Shown: piece by piece, positions 33,623 to 41,610 of the stretch
Numbering within the stretch: position 1 is the stretch's first letter
Layout of the letters: the number at the start of each line of letters is the position of its first letter
Notes under the pieces: generated by a model
The model's input: only the letters and a program-made list of their open reading frames with translations
Database searches by the model: none
What the model was told of the DNA's origin: nothing
Made by a program: the position numbers and the translations under genes
Origin: Rhodothermales bacterium
GTDB lineage: Bacteria; Bacteroidota; Rhodothermia; Rhodothermales; Bin80
Length of the DNA: 46,199 nt
NCBI GenBank assembly: GCA_022821385.1
Contig: JAJEDR010000006.1
Span: 1-46,199, forward strand
Reading direction: 5' to 3'

Positions 33623-35062
33623 TTAATGTCCAAACCCAACTTTGCCTGGATTCATGATTCCGTTTGGGTCAAGTGTTTTCTTGATCCGATCCAGTAATGG
33701 CCATGCATCTCCATACTGACGACGCATGAACCGGGAGAGTTTCAAACCGACACCATGATGCTCATTCACCATTCCCCCATTCTCCAGGACTGCAGTCATG
33801 GCCGTATTCCAAACCCGGTTGTGAAGCCGAACGGCTTCTTTGGCATCATCGGGAGGATTGCGGATGATAAACCGTGTATAGACCATCACCCCCCAATGGA
33901 ACCAGTGGGAAAAATGACCAATGAAGTCGATATCCCACTCTTTGTAGCCTTCTTCGACAGCTTTTTTTTCTGCGAAATATAGTTTTTCAATCTTATCGTA
34001 GGTCGTTACGGTTTCTGTGGTCCCGTACATCCACGGCAGCTTGAGGCTTTGCGGAGGATAATAAAAGTCGTAGCGATGATTCCACCAGGCCTCGCCAGGT
34101 TCGCGTCCGAGGTCACGAGCCCCAAACCCATTGATAATGTCCATAGCCTTTTCTTCCTGCAGAGTTGCAATATCTTTATCGCCATCAAATCCCAGCACCA
34201 TGTAGGCACCCTCAAGTTCGTACCCCAGAATTTTTTTCACTCGGGATGCAGTTGAACGGGGATCATACAGGCGAATCACAAAGGGCTCCAGTCGGCGTGT
34301 CATGATTTGTCGCCCCGCCTCAATTGCGTCCGTTAAGTCTTCGAAAAGCACGGCACGAAGCAGGCGGCATTCGGGCAGATAGTCCAGCTGCATGGTAGCT
34401 TCTGTGATGACACCGAAGGTACCTTCGGAGCCCAGGAACAACCGATAGAAGTCAGGTCCAGCTGCATGTTGAGGTACAATTGGGGTGCGCAAAATATGTC
34501 CGTCCGGCAGCACAACCTGCATGCGCAGTACTAGGTCCTCGGCCTTGCCGTACTTGGTACTGATTGTTCCCGTACCGCGAGGAGCCAGATATCCTCCCAG
34601 TGTTGCACAGTTTGCCGAGGCAGGATAGTGTGGAAGCATGAGGCCTTTCTCGTTTACGGCCCATTCCAGTTGCTTGCCGTTGATGCCGGCCTCGGCGGTG
34701 ACGGTTAGAGACTTTTCGTCAATCTCGATAATCCGGTTCATTCGCTTCGTATCAAGGACTATGCCCCCGAATACGGGCAATGCACCTCCCTGAGAACCAG
34801 ATCCGCCTCCCCAGGGAATAACTGGGATTCGATAGGCGTTGGCGACCTGAAGAATAGCCGAGATCTCCTCTGCACTCTTGGGACGGACAATAAAGTCGGG
34901 CTTACGCGGGATTTCACCGCGGTCCAGCCACATTTGTGGTAGCCAAAACCAGTCAGTTGCATACACGAGTCGGTCCGCATCGTCGGTTGATACATGTGCA
35001 TCACCCACAATCTCCGTGAGTTCGCTGCGAACCATTTCGGGTTGAAGACCCGTCCACTCCAT
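33623..35062 (-). CDS. FAD-linked oxidase (GlcD / vanillyl-alcohol oxidase type)
   Basis: 479 residues from ATG 35062; a GTG at 35071 is possible. The PCMH FAD fold has PWGGGSGSQGG, APRGTGTISTKYGKAEDLVL, GSEGTFGVITEATM, and the C-terminal NEHHGVGLKLSRFM and LDPNGIMNPGK, the last two shared with 2-hydroxyacid dehydrogenases. It would oxidise a hydroxyacid or related substrate and pass electrons to the Fe-S protein encoded next. It is the first gene of the operon with Tm-1-like and creatininase genes. The divergent ThuA gene starts 117 bp away. Confidence 0.9.
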   Translation of the reverse strand: MEWTGLQPEMVRSELTEIVGDAHVSTDDADRLVYATDWFWLPQMWLDRGEIPRKPDFIVRPKSAEEISAILQVANAYRIPVIPWGGGSGSQGGALPVFGGIVLDTKRMNRIIEIDEKSLTVTAEAGINGKQLEWAVNEKGLMLPHYPASANCATLGGYLAPRGTGTISTKYGKAEDLVLRMQVVLPDGHILRTPIVPQHAAGPDFYRLFLGSEGTFGVITEATMQLDYLPECRLLRAVLFEDLTDAIEAGRQIMTRRLEPFVIRLYDPRSTASRVKKILGYELEGAYMVLGFDGDKDIATLQEEKAMDIINGFGARDLGREPGEAWWNHRYDFYYPPQSLKLPWMYGTTETVTTYDKIEKLYFAEKKAVEEGYKEWDIDFIGHFSHWFHWGVMVYTRFIIRNPPDDAKEAVRLHNRVWNTAMTAVLENGGMVNEHHGVGLKLSRFMRRQYGDAWPLLDRIKKTLDPNGIMNPGKVGFGH

Positions 35063-35128
35063 TCTAAGCACTAGGCAAGGTTAACAATTACGCTGGGGCT
35101 TGCGCTAACGCAAGTCTCAATTGATTCA

Positions 35129-35142
35129 TAAATTTGTATAAT
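35129..35142 (+). promoter_or_regulatory. possible promoter of the ThuA gene
   Basis: TAAATTTG (35129-35136) matches the Bacteroidota -7 consensus TAnnTTTG and runs straight into TATAAT (35137-35142). No convincing upstream element was found at the usual distance. It sits about 40 bases before the ThuA start. Confidence 0.35.
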
Positions 35143-35178
35143 GGATGATAAGATACTCACTTGTCGGATAATACAGCT

Positions 35179-36066
35179 ATGATTACTGCACTGCATCTGG
35201 TATGGAGCTTGGTGTTAAGCTTCGGGACCCTCAACCAGTCGTCTGTACTGATTGTATCAGGGCAGAACAATCATGACTGGGAACGTACCGTTGAACATCT
35301 TGAGCGGACGCTCCTGGATGTTGGGATATTTTCGGTCGATCTGACGCTATCCCCGGGTAAAGAAGCTGACCAGGAAGCCTGGGACGGTTGGCAGCCTAAC
35401 TTTGGTGCGTACGATGTGGTGGTGTTGGCCTATAATGGAGAGCCTTGGCCGGAGCGTGTGCAAAAGGATTTTGAAGAGTACGTCTCTGGGGGCGGCAGTA
35501 TTCTGGTCCAACATGCGGCAAATAATTCGTTTCCGGGATGGGAGGCTTATGAGGCCATGGTTGGGCTTTTATGGCGAGGAAAAGATGCCGGTCACGGAGC
35601 ATACTGGGATGAGGAGCAGGGCCTGTTGCGCATACCTCCAGGAGAGGATCGTGGTGCTGGTCATGGGTCGTTACATGACTGGCAGATCACGACACGGGAC
35701 GCCGAACATCCTGTTATGGCAGGTTTACCAACGGTGTGGATGCATCCTCATGATGAGCTTTATCACGGCCAGCGCGGTCCAGCGGAGGGAATGAATGTGC
35801 TGGCGACCACATGGAGTGACCTCGAGTTTGGCGGAACCGGACGGCATGAACTAATGGTCTGGTGGACGCCGTTTGGTGAGGGTAAAGCCATGACGTTTTT
35901 ACCGGGTCACCTTTGGGGAGGGCAAGAGGACGACCGCGCGCTTCGTTGTGTCGGGTTCAGAACACTATTGCAGCGCAGCGTGGAATGGCTGGCCACGGGG
36001 GAGGTTACGTTACCCATACCGGAGAATTTTCCGACTGCGGAGAAGGCCGTCGTGATCGGCGAATAA
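35179..36066 (+). CDS. ThuA-domain protein (secreted)
   Basis: 295 residues from ATG 35179 (the frame opens at TTG 35161). The N-terminus MITALHLVWSLVLSFGTLNQ is a signal peptide. The glutamine-amidotransferase-like ThuA fold is seen in SVLIVSGQNNHDWERT, YDVVVLAYNGEPW, EEYVSGGGSILVQHAANNSF and MTFLPGHLWGG. ThuA domains occur in trehalose utilisation and in secreted sugar proteins of Planctomycetes and Rhodothermota; the catalytic role is not fixed. It is divergent from the FAD-oxidase operon and followed by the Septu-like island. Confidence 0.88.
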   Translation: MITALHLVWSLVLSFGTLNQSSVLIVSGQNNHDWERTVEHLERTLLDVGIFSVDLTLSPGKEADQEAWDGWQPNFGAYDVVVLAYNGEPWPERVQKDFEEYVSGGGSILVQHAANNSFPGWEAYEAMVGLLWRGKDAGHGAYWDEEQGLLRIPPGEDRGAGHGSLHDWQITTRDAEHPVMAGLPTVWMHPHDELYHGQRGPAEGMNVLATTWSDLEFGGTGRHELMVWWTPFGEGKAMTFLPGHLWGGQEDDRALRCVGFRTLLQRSVEWLATGEVTLPIPENFPTAEKAVVIGE

Positions 36067-36127
36067 ATGGAAGGGGAATGTTCAGGAATTACCCCGCTGG
36101 AAGAGGAAACTTGTTCGGGGAGAAAAA
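36067..36127. other. leader region before the defence-like island
   Basis: No promoter matching a consensus is clear. A GGGGAG stretch at 36117-36122 lies right before the ATG of the small frame at 36128. Confidence 0.3.
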
Positions 36128-36331
36128 ATGAAAACACTCCACAGGGAACTGAATGCCCGACAGAGTCTAATTCGCCGAGCAGAAACAGTTAAAGGGAACT
36201 CCTGTAACACGTCGTCTTGCATGAGCTCACTCTACATGGTATGGTTCTCCTGCCGTTTTTTGGCTGGACCCAAAAGGAATACGAGATTTCTTGGTCTACG
36301 AATGAATTCTGTTGACATTACCCGAAAATGA
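36128..36331 (+). CDS. possible 67-residue basic protein coupled to the ATPase gene
   Basis: The ATG is preceded by GGGGAG at a good distance, and the stop overlaps the ATPase start (ATGA), an arrangement that suggests translational coupling. The product is basic with four cysteines (CNTSSCMSSLYMVWFSC) and resembles nothing I know. It could be a regulatory leader peptide, a small defence component or a chance frame; the A+T content is less biased than in the following genes. Treat as a candidate only. Confidence 0.35.
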   Translation: MKTLHRELNARQSLIRRAETVKGNSCNTSSCMSSLYMVWFSCRFLAGPKRNTRFLGLRMNSVDITRK

Positions 36332-37614
36332 AGATATCAAAACTGAAGCTTAAGAATATTAAATGTTTCAAAGACATTGAGATTTCGTTTGAGGATGACA
36401 AAGGTAGTATTAAGAATTGGTCTCTTTTCGTGGGAGATAACGGATATGGAAAGACAACTATTCTTAGAAGTATGGCTGTGGGGCTATGTGATAAAGAAGG
36501 CGCATCTGGGCTTTTGTTGGAATTACATGGAGAATATCTAAGACGGGGTGAAAAGGAGGGGACCATTGAGATAGACTTAAAGAGTGATGAAGACGAGCGT
36601 TTTACGATTCGAACTTCTATAAAGGTAAAGGGGGATAGCGAATCTGTTTCTCAGGAAGTAGAACCAGTTGGTGAGAGTAGTCGAGGCGAAACCAGAGACG
36701 CAGATTCAGATTCTGTAAGAGAAAGAGTTTTCGCAGCAGCATACGGTGCAGGCAGATCTATTACAGGTACAAAATCTTATGAGCAATATGCAACGGTTGA
36801 TGCTGTGTATACACTCTTTAACTATGAACATCCTCTGCAGAACCCAGAATTGGTGGCATTTAGGATTAAGATTGCTTCTGAGGATGAATGGGAAAAACTT
36901 AAAAACACATTAAAGAAAGTTTTGATGCTTCGTGATGACGTTAAAATTTCTCTGGAAAGAACGGGGTTATATGTTAAGACTAGCGGAGTAAAGGAATCTT
37001 TAAATTCTATGAGTGATGGGTATCAGTCATTGACTTCCGCTATACTAGATTTTCTAGGCTGGAATTTGATGTACAGGAAAGATGAAGATTTTGATTTAAG
37101 CAATCTTTCAGGAATTTGCTTCATTGACGAACTTGAACAGCACCTCCACCCAAGATGGCAGCGAAGTATCGTGAAAATTCTCTCAGAACAGTTTCCAAAT
37201 GTACAATTCATATGCAGTACGCACACTCCCATCTGTGCCTTGGGACTTGGCGATTTGGAAGGTGGGTCTTGGCTTTTCAAGACTCCTATTCCAGACGGAT
37301 ACAGCGATATTGATAGGTTCAATCTCCAAGAGGACTTCAAGGGTTACAGGGCGGATCAGATATTGACCTCAGGCATTTTTGATCTTACGGATACAAGGAG
37401 TATTTCCGTGGAAAGTAAACTGGAAGCGTATAGAGATATATATCTTAAGGAAGAAAGTCAAAGAAGTGAGAAAGAGAAGCAGAAGTTTCAGTCTATTGAA
37501 AATGAACTGAAGAACTTACCTATGTGGGACCACTTAGAAGATTGGCGGCAAAGGAAAAGGCTTATTGAGTTAATTGAAGGCCGTTACGAAATCAAAAGTA
37601 ATGATCAAGATTGA
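36328..37614 (+). CDS. ptuA-like: AAA family ATPase resembling Septu PtuA
   Basis: 428 residues. An SMC/OLD-type ATPase with Walker A GDNGYGKTT (36-44), a signature-like segment LNSMSDGYQSLTS (225-237), Walker B CFIDELEQHLHP (264-275; Asp267, Glu268) and the switch motif CSTHTP (296-301). The region between is poorly conserved, with an acidic insert at 84-130. The C-terminal 60 residues are helical and charged. In the Septu defence system PtuA is an ATPase that works with the HNH nuclease PtuB; here the next gene is an HNH nuclease overlapping this one. The gene is clearly more A+T-rich than its flanks, suggesting transfer. No Shine-Dalgarno is visible. Confidence 0.85.
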   Translation: MKISKLKLKNIKCFKDIEISFEDDKGSIKNWSLFVGDNGYGKTTILRSMAVGLCDKEGASGLLLELHGEYLRRGEKEGTIEIDLKSDEDERFTIRTSIKVKGDSESVSQEVEPVGESSRGETRDADSDSVRERVFAAAYGAGRSITGTKSYEQYATVDAVYTLFNYEHPLQNPELVAFRIKIASEDEWEKLKNTLKKVLMLRDDVKISLERTGLYVKTSGVKESLNSMSDGYQSLTSAILDFLGWNLMYRKDEDFDLSNLSGICFIDELEQHLHPRWQRSIVKILSEQFPNVQFICSTHTPICALGLGDLEGGSWLFKTPIPDGYSDIDRFNLQEDFKGYRADQILTSGIFDLTDTRSISVESKLEAYRDIYLKEESQRSEKEKQKFQSIENELKNLPMWDHLEDWRQRKRLIELIEGRYEIKSNDQD

Positions 37615-38350
37615 GCGTGGAAGCCCCCCTGCCGATACTGCTATGGACAGGAAAAGAGAAAGAGTGCTGCGGAAAATTAGGGAATTAGTAGGGTCTGGAA
37701 AATCAAACTCTACTAAGATTAAGTTCAATACATTATGGTCCGCGCCAGAAGTCAAAGATTTCCTGTACGAATCTCAACTTGGCAAGTGCTGTTACTGTGA
37801 AAGAAACCGAGACAAAAAAGAATTCGATGTAGAGCACTTTCGTCCCAAAGGCAAAGTTAAAGAAGCTGAATTAAATCATCCGGGTTACTGGTGGCTCGCC
37901 TATGACTGGGAGAACTTACTGATCGCCTGCAAGACATGTAACCAAAAGAAGAGCTCACATTTTCCGCTGAAGGACGAGAAAAACAGAGCCTACCTAGAAG
38001 ATACTGACCTTGGAAAGGAAGTACCTATTTTGATCAATCCCCTGAATGAAAACCCTGAGTTGTTTATAGACTACGATGTCAGAGAAACTGGACTTATGGT
38101 AAAGGCCATTGGAAGATGTGAACGAGGTGAGAATACAGTCAACGCACTGACAGGAATAAATGATAGAAAAGTGATGGAGGAAAGAAAAGGCAAACTCGAG
38201 GAATATGAGTTGATACGACGTTTATTGCGGAATGGTGGTAACGAATTATACTCAGCGGCAATTGAATTTATGCGAAAATATGTATCTCCTACCAGTGAAT
38301 TTTCAGGATTTGCAAAATTCTATTTTCGGAGGGAAGGATGTCTCCAATAG
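37601..38350 (+). CDS. ptuB-like: HNH endonuclease resembling Septu PtuB (TIGR02646-like)
   Basis: 249 residues from ATG 37601, inside the end of the ATPase gene (a TTG at 37574 is less likely). The Zn-finger HNH core reads C63-C-Y-C66, catalytic His79 in DVEHFRPKG, AYDWENLLIACKTCNQKK with C110/C113 and Asn114, and a final His120. This is the pattern of PtuB/TIGR02646 nucleases, which cut nucleic acids when the ATPase partner signals infection. The C-terminal helical half (about 150-249) is unassigned. It overlaps the next gene by 13 bases, so all four genes are likely one mRNA. Confidence 0.85.
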   Translation: MIKIERGSPPADTAMDRKRERVLRKIRELVGSGKSNSTKIKFNTLWSAPEVKDFLYESQLGKCCYCERNRDKKEFDVEHFRPKGKVKEAELNHPGYWWLAYDWENLLIACKTCNQKKSSHFPLKDEKNRAYLEDTDLGKEVPILINPLNENPELFIDYDVRETGLMVKAIGRCERGENTVNALTGINDRKVMEERKGKLEEYELIRRLLRNGGNELYSAAIEFMRKYVSPTSEFSGFAKFYFRREGCLQ

Positions 38351-39501
38351 AGGTTCCTTTCCGTGTAGAACAGCTTGATAGAACCCCAGCGTTTGTCTAC
38401 AATCTTGGTGAAGTAAAAAACAGAACAACTTTTCTTTCCGAGATAAAAAACAAATCCAACTGTAAAGTCTTTTATTCGACAAAGCCGTTACCTCTCTTAA
38501 GGATCTTGGAGGAAATGGAATCTCTGGAAGGATTTTCTGTAAGTTCTCTTTTTGAAGCTAGGCTGGCACAGAAAGCTTGCAAGAACAGGAAAGAGATTCA
38601 TTTTGTCAGCCCAGGGATTAGGAATGATCAATGGGAAGACATCTCAACTGCTGCCAGTTATTTAACATTTAATTCGTTAGAGCAGTTTTCATACTTTGAA
38701 TCTAAACTCGGCAAGCAAAGTTACGGGATAAGAGTGAATCCAGAAATCTCCTTTATTGAAGATCCCAGATACAACCCCTGCCGTGAATTTTCAAAGCTCG
38801 GTGTTCCCATTTCTCAGATCAATAACAAGATTTCCACCGACTCGGATTTTTTCAAAAAAATAGAGGGAATTCATTTTCACACGAACTTCGAAAGTAAAGA
38901 CTTCTCTCATTTAGCTGAGACATTGTCCAGACTAGAGATTGGACTCGCAGATCAGCTTAAACGGTTTAAGTGGATTAACTTGGGTGGCGGTTATTGTTTT
39001 GATGAGTCAAAAGACCTATCTCTTTTTTTTGGACTAATAGATGAACTTAATCACAGTTACGATTTCGGTGAAATTATTATTGAGCCTGGTAACTTTCTAG
39101 TCCGGGACTGTGGATTTCTGGTTTCTTCAGTTATTGATCTTTTTCGGAGGGATGGAAAATACATTGCTGTTTTAGACACTACCGTGAATCATCTTCCGGA
39201 AGTCTTTGAATACCAATACGAACCTGATGTTTGGGGAGATGCCTGCTCCAATAAGAACGAGTATATATTAGCAGGGAGCAGTTGTTTGGCAGGGGACGTT
39301 TTTGGCGTGTATCGCTTTGAGGATGAGTTGGCACTGGGTTCAAAAGTCATTTTTGAGAAAGTGGGAAGCTACTCTCTGGCTAAGGCACACATGTTTAATG
39401 GGATCAATCTTCCTGATGTTTACTGTCTTGAAGAAGATACTGGACTGAAAAGGGTAAAAAGTTTTACTCTTGAACACTATATGCACTATTACGGAGGATA
39501 A
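38338..39501 (+). CDS. nspC-like: PLP-dependent decarboxylase resembling carboxynorspermidine decarboxylase (NspC)
   Basis: 387 residues with a strong GGAGGGAAGG before the ATG. The fold-III PLP enzyme family is clear: Lys49 in FYSTKP as the likely Schiff-base lysine, YNPCREFSKLGV, GIHFH (177-181), INLGGGY, EPGN (249-252), DTTVNHLPEVFEY, and the closing SSCLAGDVFGVYRF with Cys316 and KAHMFNGINLP. These follow NspC step by step, but several usual residues differ (NFESKDF instead of the LCE block; no SRLG but SKLG). It would decarboxylate a diamine-type amino acid to a polyamine. Why it sits in an operon with an ATPase and a nuclease is not known. Confidence 0.82.
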   Translation: MSPIEVPFRVEQLDRTPAFVYNLGEVKNRTTFLSEIKNKSNCKVFYSTKPLPLLRILEEMESLEGFSVSSLFEARLAQKACKNRKEIHFVSPGIRNDQWEDISTAASYLTFNSLEQFSYFESKLGKQSYGIRVNPEISFIEDPRYNPCREFSKLGVPISQINNKISTDSDFFKKIEGIHFHTNFESKDFSHLAETLSRLEIGLADQLKRFKWINLGGGYCFDESKDLSLFFGLIDELNHSYDFGEIIIEPGNFLVRDCGFLVSSVIDLFRRDGKYIAVLDTTVNHLPEVFEYQYEPDVWGDACSNKNEYILAGSSCLAGDVFGVYRFEDELALGSKVIFEKVGSYSLAKAHMFNGINLPDVYCLEEDTGLKRVKSFTLEHYMHYYGG

Positions 39502-39504
39502 GTT

Positions 39505-40875
39505 ATGCGGTTTTTAGAAAGGGAACTGTCCTTCCCCAAGATCCAGGACAACAGAGATTTGCTGTCATATATTGAAGAGCAAACATCCTCCCATCTGAGC
39601 AAGGAAGGATTGCTACCTATAAGAATTTCTGTTACCGATAGCTCAGGTTCGTACTATAATTGCGAAGTCGGTGCTTTGCGCACGGAGGATACAAGCAGCT
39701 TTGAGGAAGCGAAGTTAGTATTTAAGTTTAGAAAGCGAAGGTTTGAAAACACAAAGTATTTCAATGTGGTTTTCTTGATTCCTACTGGAATTGGCTGCGA
39801 GATCGGGGGCCACGCAGGAGATGCTACACCGGTTGCAAGACTATTATCTTCAAGTTGTGATAACCTCATCACTCATCCAAATGTTTTTAATGCTTCCGAC
39901 CTCAATGAAATGCCTGAGAATAGTCTTTATGTTGAAGGGAGTACAATCTGTCGCTTGATGATGGGGACCGTAGGTCTGCAACCCGTAAGATCAAATAGAA
40001 TTCTTGTTATCATAGACAAAAATGAGCACGAAGTCTTTGAGAATGCGGCTGTTAATTCTGTCAATGCCGCCAGAGCAGTCTTGGGCATAACATGTTCCGA
40101 TGTGGTGAAATTAGATCCCTCAATAACTATGGAATCCAGATATTCCTCTTCCGAGAGAGCTGTCGGCACCATTGACGGGATTGATAATTTATTCTCCGTT
40201 TTGAAGAGGTACGAAGGAACATATGACGCAGTTGCCATCTCAACGACAATTGATGTTCCGAGGGAGTATCATACGGAATACTTTCGCCGTAGAGGAGAAA
40301 TGGTTAATCCTTGGGGAGGGGTAGAAGCCATGCTTACCCACGCTGTCTCCTACAAGCTAAACATTCCTTCGGCTCATTCCCCAATGTTTGAATCACCCAA
40401 AGTTGCTCATGAAGATCCTGGAGTTGTTGAAGCCAGAATGTCAGCGGAAGCCGTTTCCACAACCTTTTTTCACTGTGTCTTGAAAGGACTTCATAAAAGC
40501 CCCAAGATAATTACTGATCAGGCGGCGTTTCATTATGATGATATTATTTCGGCAAAAGACATTTCCTGCTTGGTCATTCCCGATGGTTGTTTAGGGCTTC
40601 CTACTCTGGCGGCTTTGAAACAAGGGATAAAAGTTGTGGCGGTAAAGGAAAATAAAAACCTGATGAGAAATGATCTTAACGAACTTCCTTGGAATACCGA
40701 ACAATTCATTAGAGTTGAAAACTACTTAGAAGCAGCTGGTGTTTTAAGCTCAATAAAGCAGGGCATTAATCCTCAATCAGTAAGACGGCCTTTTAAGACT
40801 TTGAATTTTGAAACATCAGATATTCCCCGTTATATTGAGCGCCAGAGTCCAAGTTTGAAACGAGTCAACGGGTAG
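39505..40875 (+). CDS. DUF3326-domain protein
   Basis: 456 residues, 3 bp after the decarboxylase stop and preceded by GGAGGATAAG. The hallmark is IPTGIGCEIGGHAGDA (92-107), with YVEGSTICRLMMG, NPWGGVEAMLTHAVSY, HSPMFES and VIPDGCLGLPTLAAL further on. I recognise DUF3326 from cyanobacterial proteins of unknown function; no reaction is established. Glycine-rich loops suggest a nucleotide or phosphate site (inference). The N-terminal 90 residues are a separate alpha/beta region. It is the last gene of the A+T-rich island. Confidence 0.75.
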   Translation: MRFLERELSFPKIQDNRDLLSYIEEQTSSHLSKEGLLPIRISVTDSSGSYYNCEVGALRTEDTSSFEEAKLVFKFRKRRFENTKYFNVVFLIPTGIGCEIGGHAGDATPVARLLSSSCDNLITHPNVFNASDLNEMPENSLYVEGSTICRLMMGTVGLQPVRSNRILVIIDKNEHEVFENAAVNSVNAARAVLGITCSDVVKLDPSITMESRYSSSERAVGTIDGIDNLFSVLKRYEGTYDAVAISTTIDVPREYHTEYFRRRGEMVNPWGGVEAMLTHAVSYKLNIPSAHSPMFESPKVAHEDPGVVEARMSAEAVSTTFFHCVLKGLHKSPKIITDQAAFHYDDIISAKDISCLVIPDGCLGLPTLAALKQGIKVVAVKENKNLMRNDLNELPWNTEQFIRVENYLEAAGVLSSIKQGINPQSVRRPFKTLNFETSDIPRYIERQSPSLKRVNG

Positions 40876-41010
40876 GTATCAGAAAAATGAATACTCCGCG
40901 GAACTTGGACAGCGGATTGGATCAAGGTGTTCCAATGATCAAATCCTCCGGCGCGCAACGTGGCTCACTTCTATCGGATTCAGTGGCCCACTTCGTCGGA
41001 ATTTGCATCA

Positions 41011-41436
41011 CTATTGATTGGGCTTGCTACCCTTTCCCTGTTCCCCGGTGGACCTTGGCTTTTGGGGGGTGACCGGTGGCTTAGGTGCTCCACCATTCTG
41101 TGGGTCTGGCTGGGATCCTCTGCTTCCAAAATAGAAACCAACCACAGCCCCGGCCACTCCTGCCAATGCACTGAGAGCCTCCACGAAGTACTTCAGATCG
41201 TCAGTCCCCCTGTATCCAGCGCCAAGTGCAGCAATAGCCATGAATGCACCCACGATAAGGAGTGCCAGCATCGAACGGACAGAACCCTTGGGGAGTCCGA
41301 GCCCCAATCCATTTAAGTCTATCTTACCATTGGACCTTCCCCTGGATTTGGACACCGCGATTGACGGGAGAAGAATTAACACTATGGCAAACAATATGCC
41401 GACGGCCCAAAGGAATGCTGTCTCGAAATTATTCAT
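41011..41436 (-). CDS. small membrane protein with Pro-rich tail
   Basis: 141 residues with three predicted membrane helices (about 7-28, 54-73, 83-105) and a Gly/Pro/Lys-rich cytoplasmic tail (QPDPQNGGAPKPPVTPQKPR). The segment GLPKGSVRSMLALLIVGAFM followed by GVAGAVVGFYFGSR is a pattern I have seen in uncharacterised bacterial membrane proteins. Function unknown. It is convergent with the DUF3326 gene and composed like the host, so it probably marks the right edge of the island. Confidence 0.65.
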   Translation of the reverse strand: MNNFETAFLWAVGILFAIVLILLPSIAVSKSRGRSNGKIDLNGLGLGLPKGSVRSMLALLIVGAFMAIAALGAGYRGTDDLKYFVEALSALAGVAGAVVGFYFGSRGSQPDPQNGGAPKPPVTPQKPRSTGEQGKGSKPNQ

Positions 41437-41610
41437 GGGCGATTGTGTGATTTGTTAACGAAATGTCGTGAAGGGCGATTGGTCTATCGGTTCATTCATT
41501 GTCTTGCCTTGGTCAGTGCTAGAAGCATTCTTGGGAACACGCGGATTGAATTCTCAACGCAACTCCGAACAGCCACCTGTCTCCACGGCGATGCATCTCA
41601 GCACTTGGCT

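Noticed and set aside
40887-41072. plus-strand frame after the DUF3326 gene
   Set aside because: It runs into the membrane protein gene on the other strand and shows no protein family.
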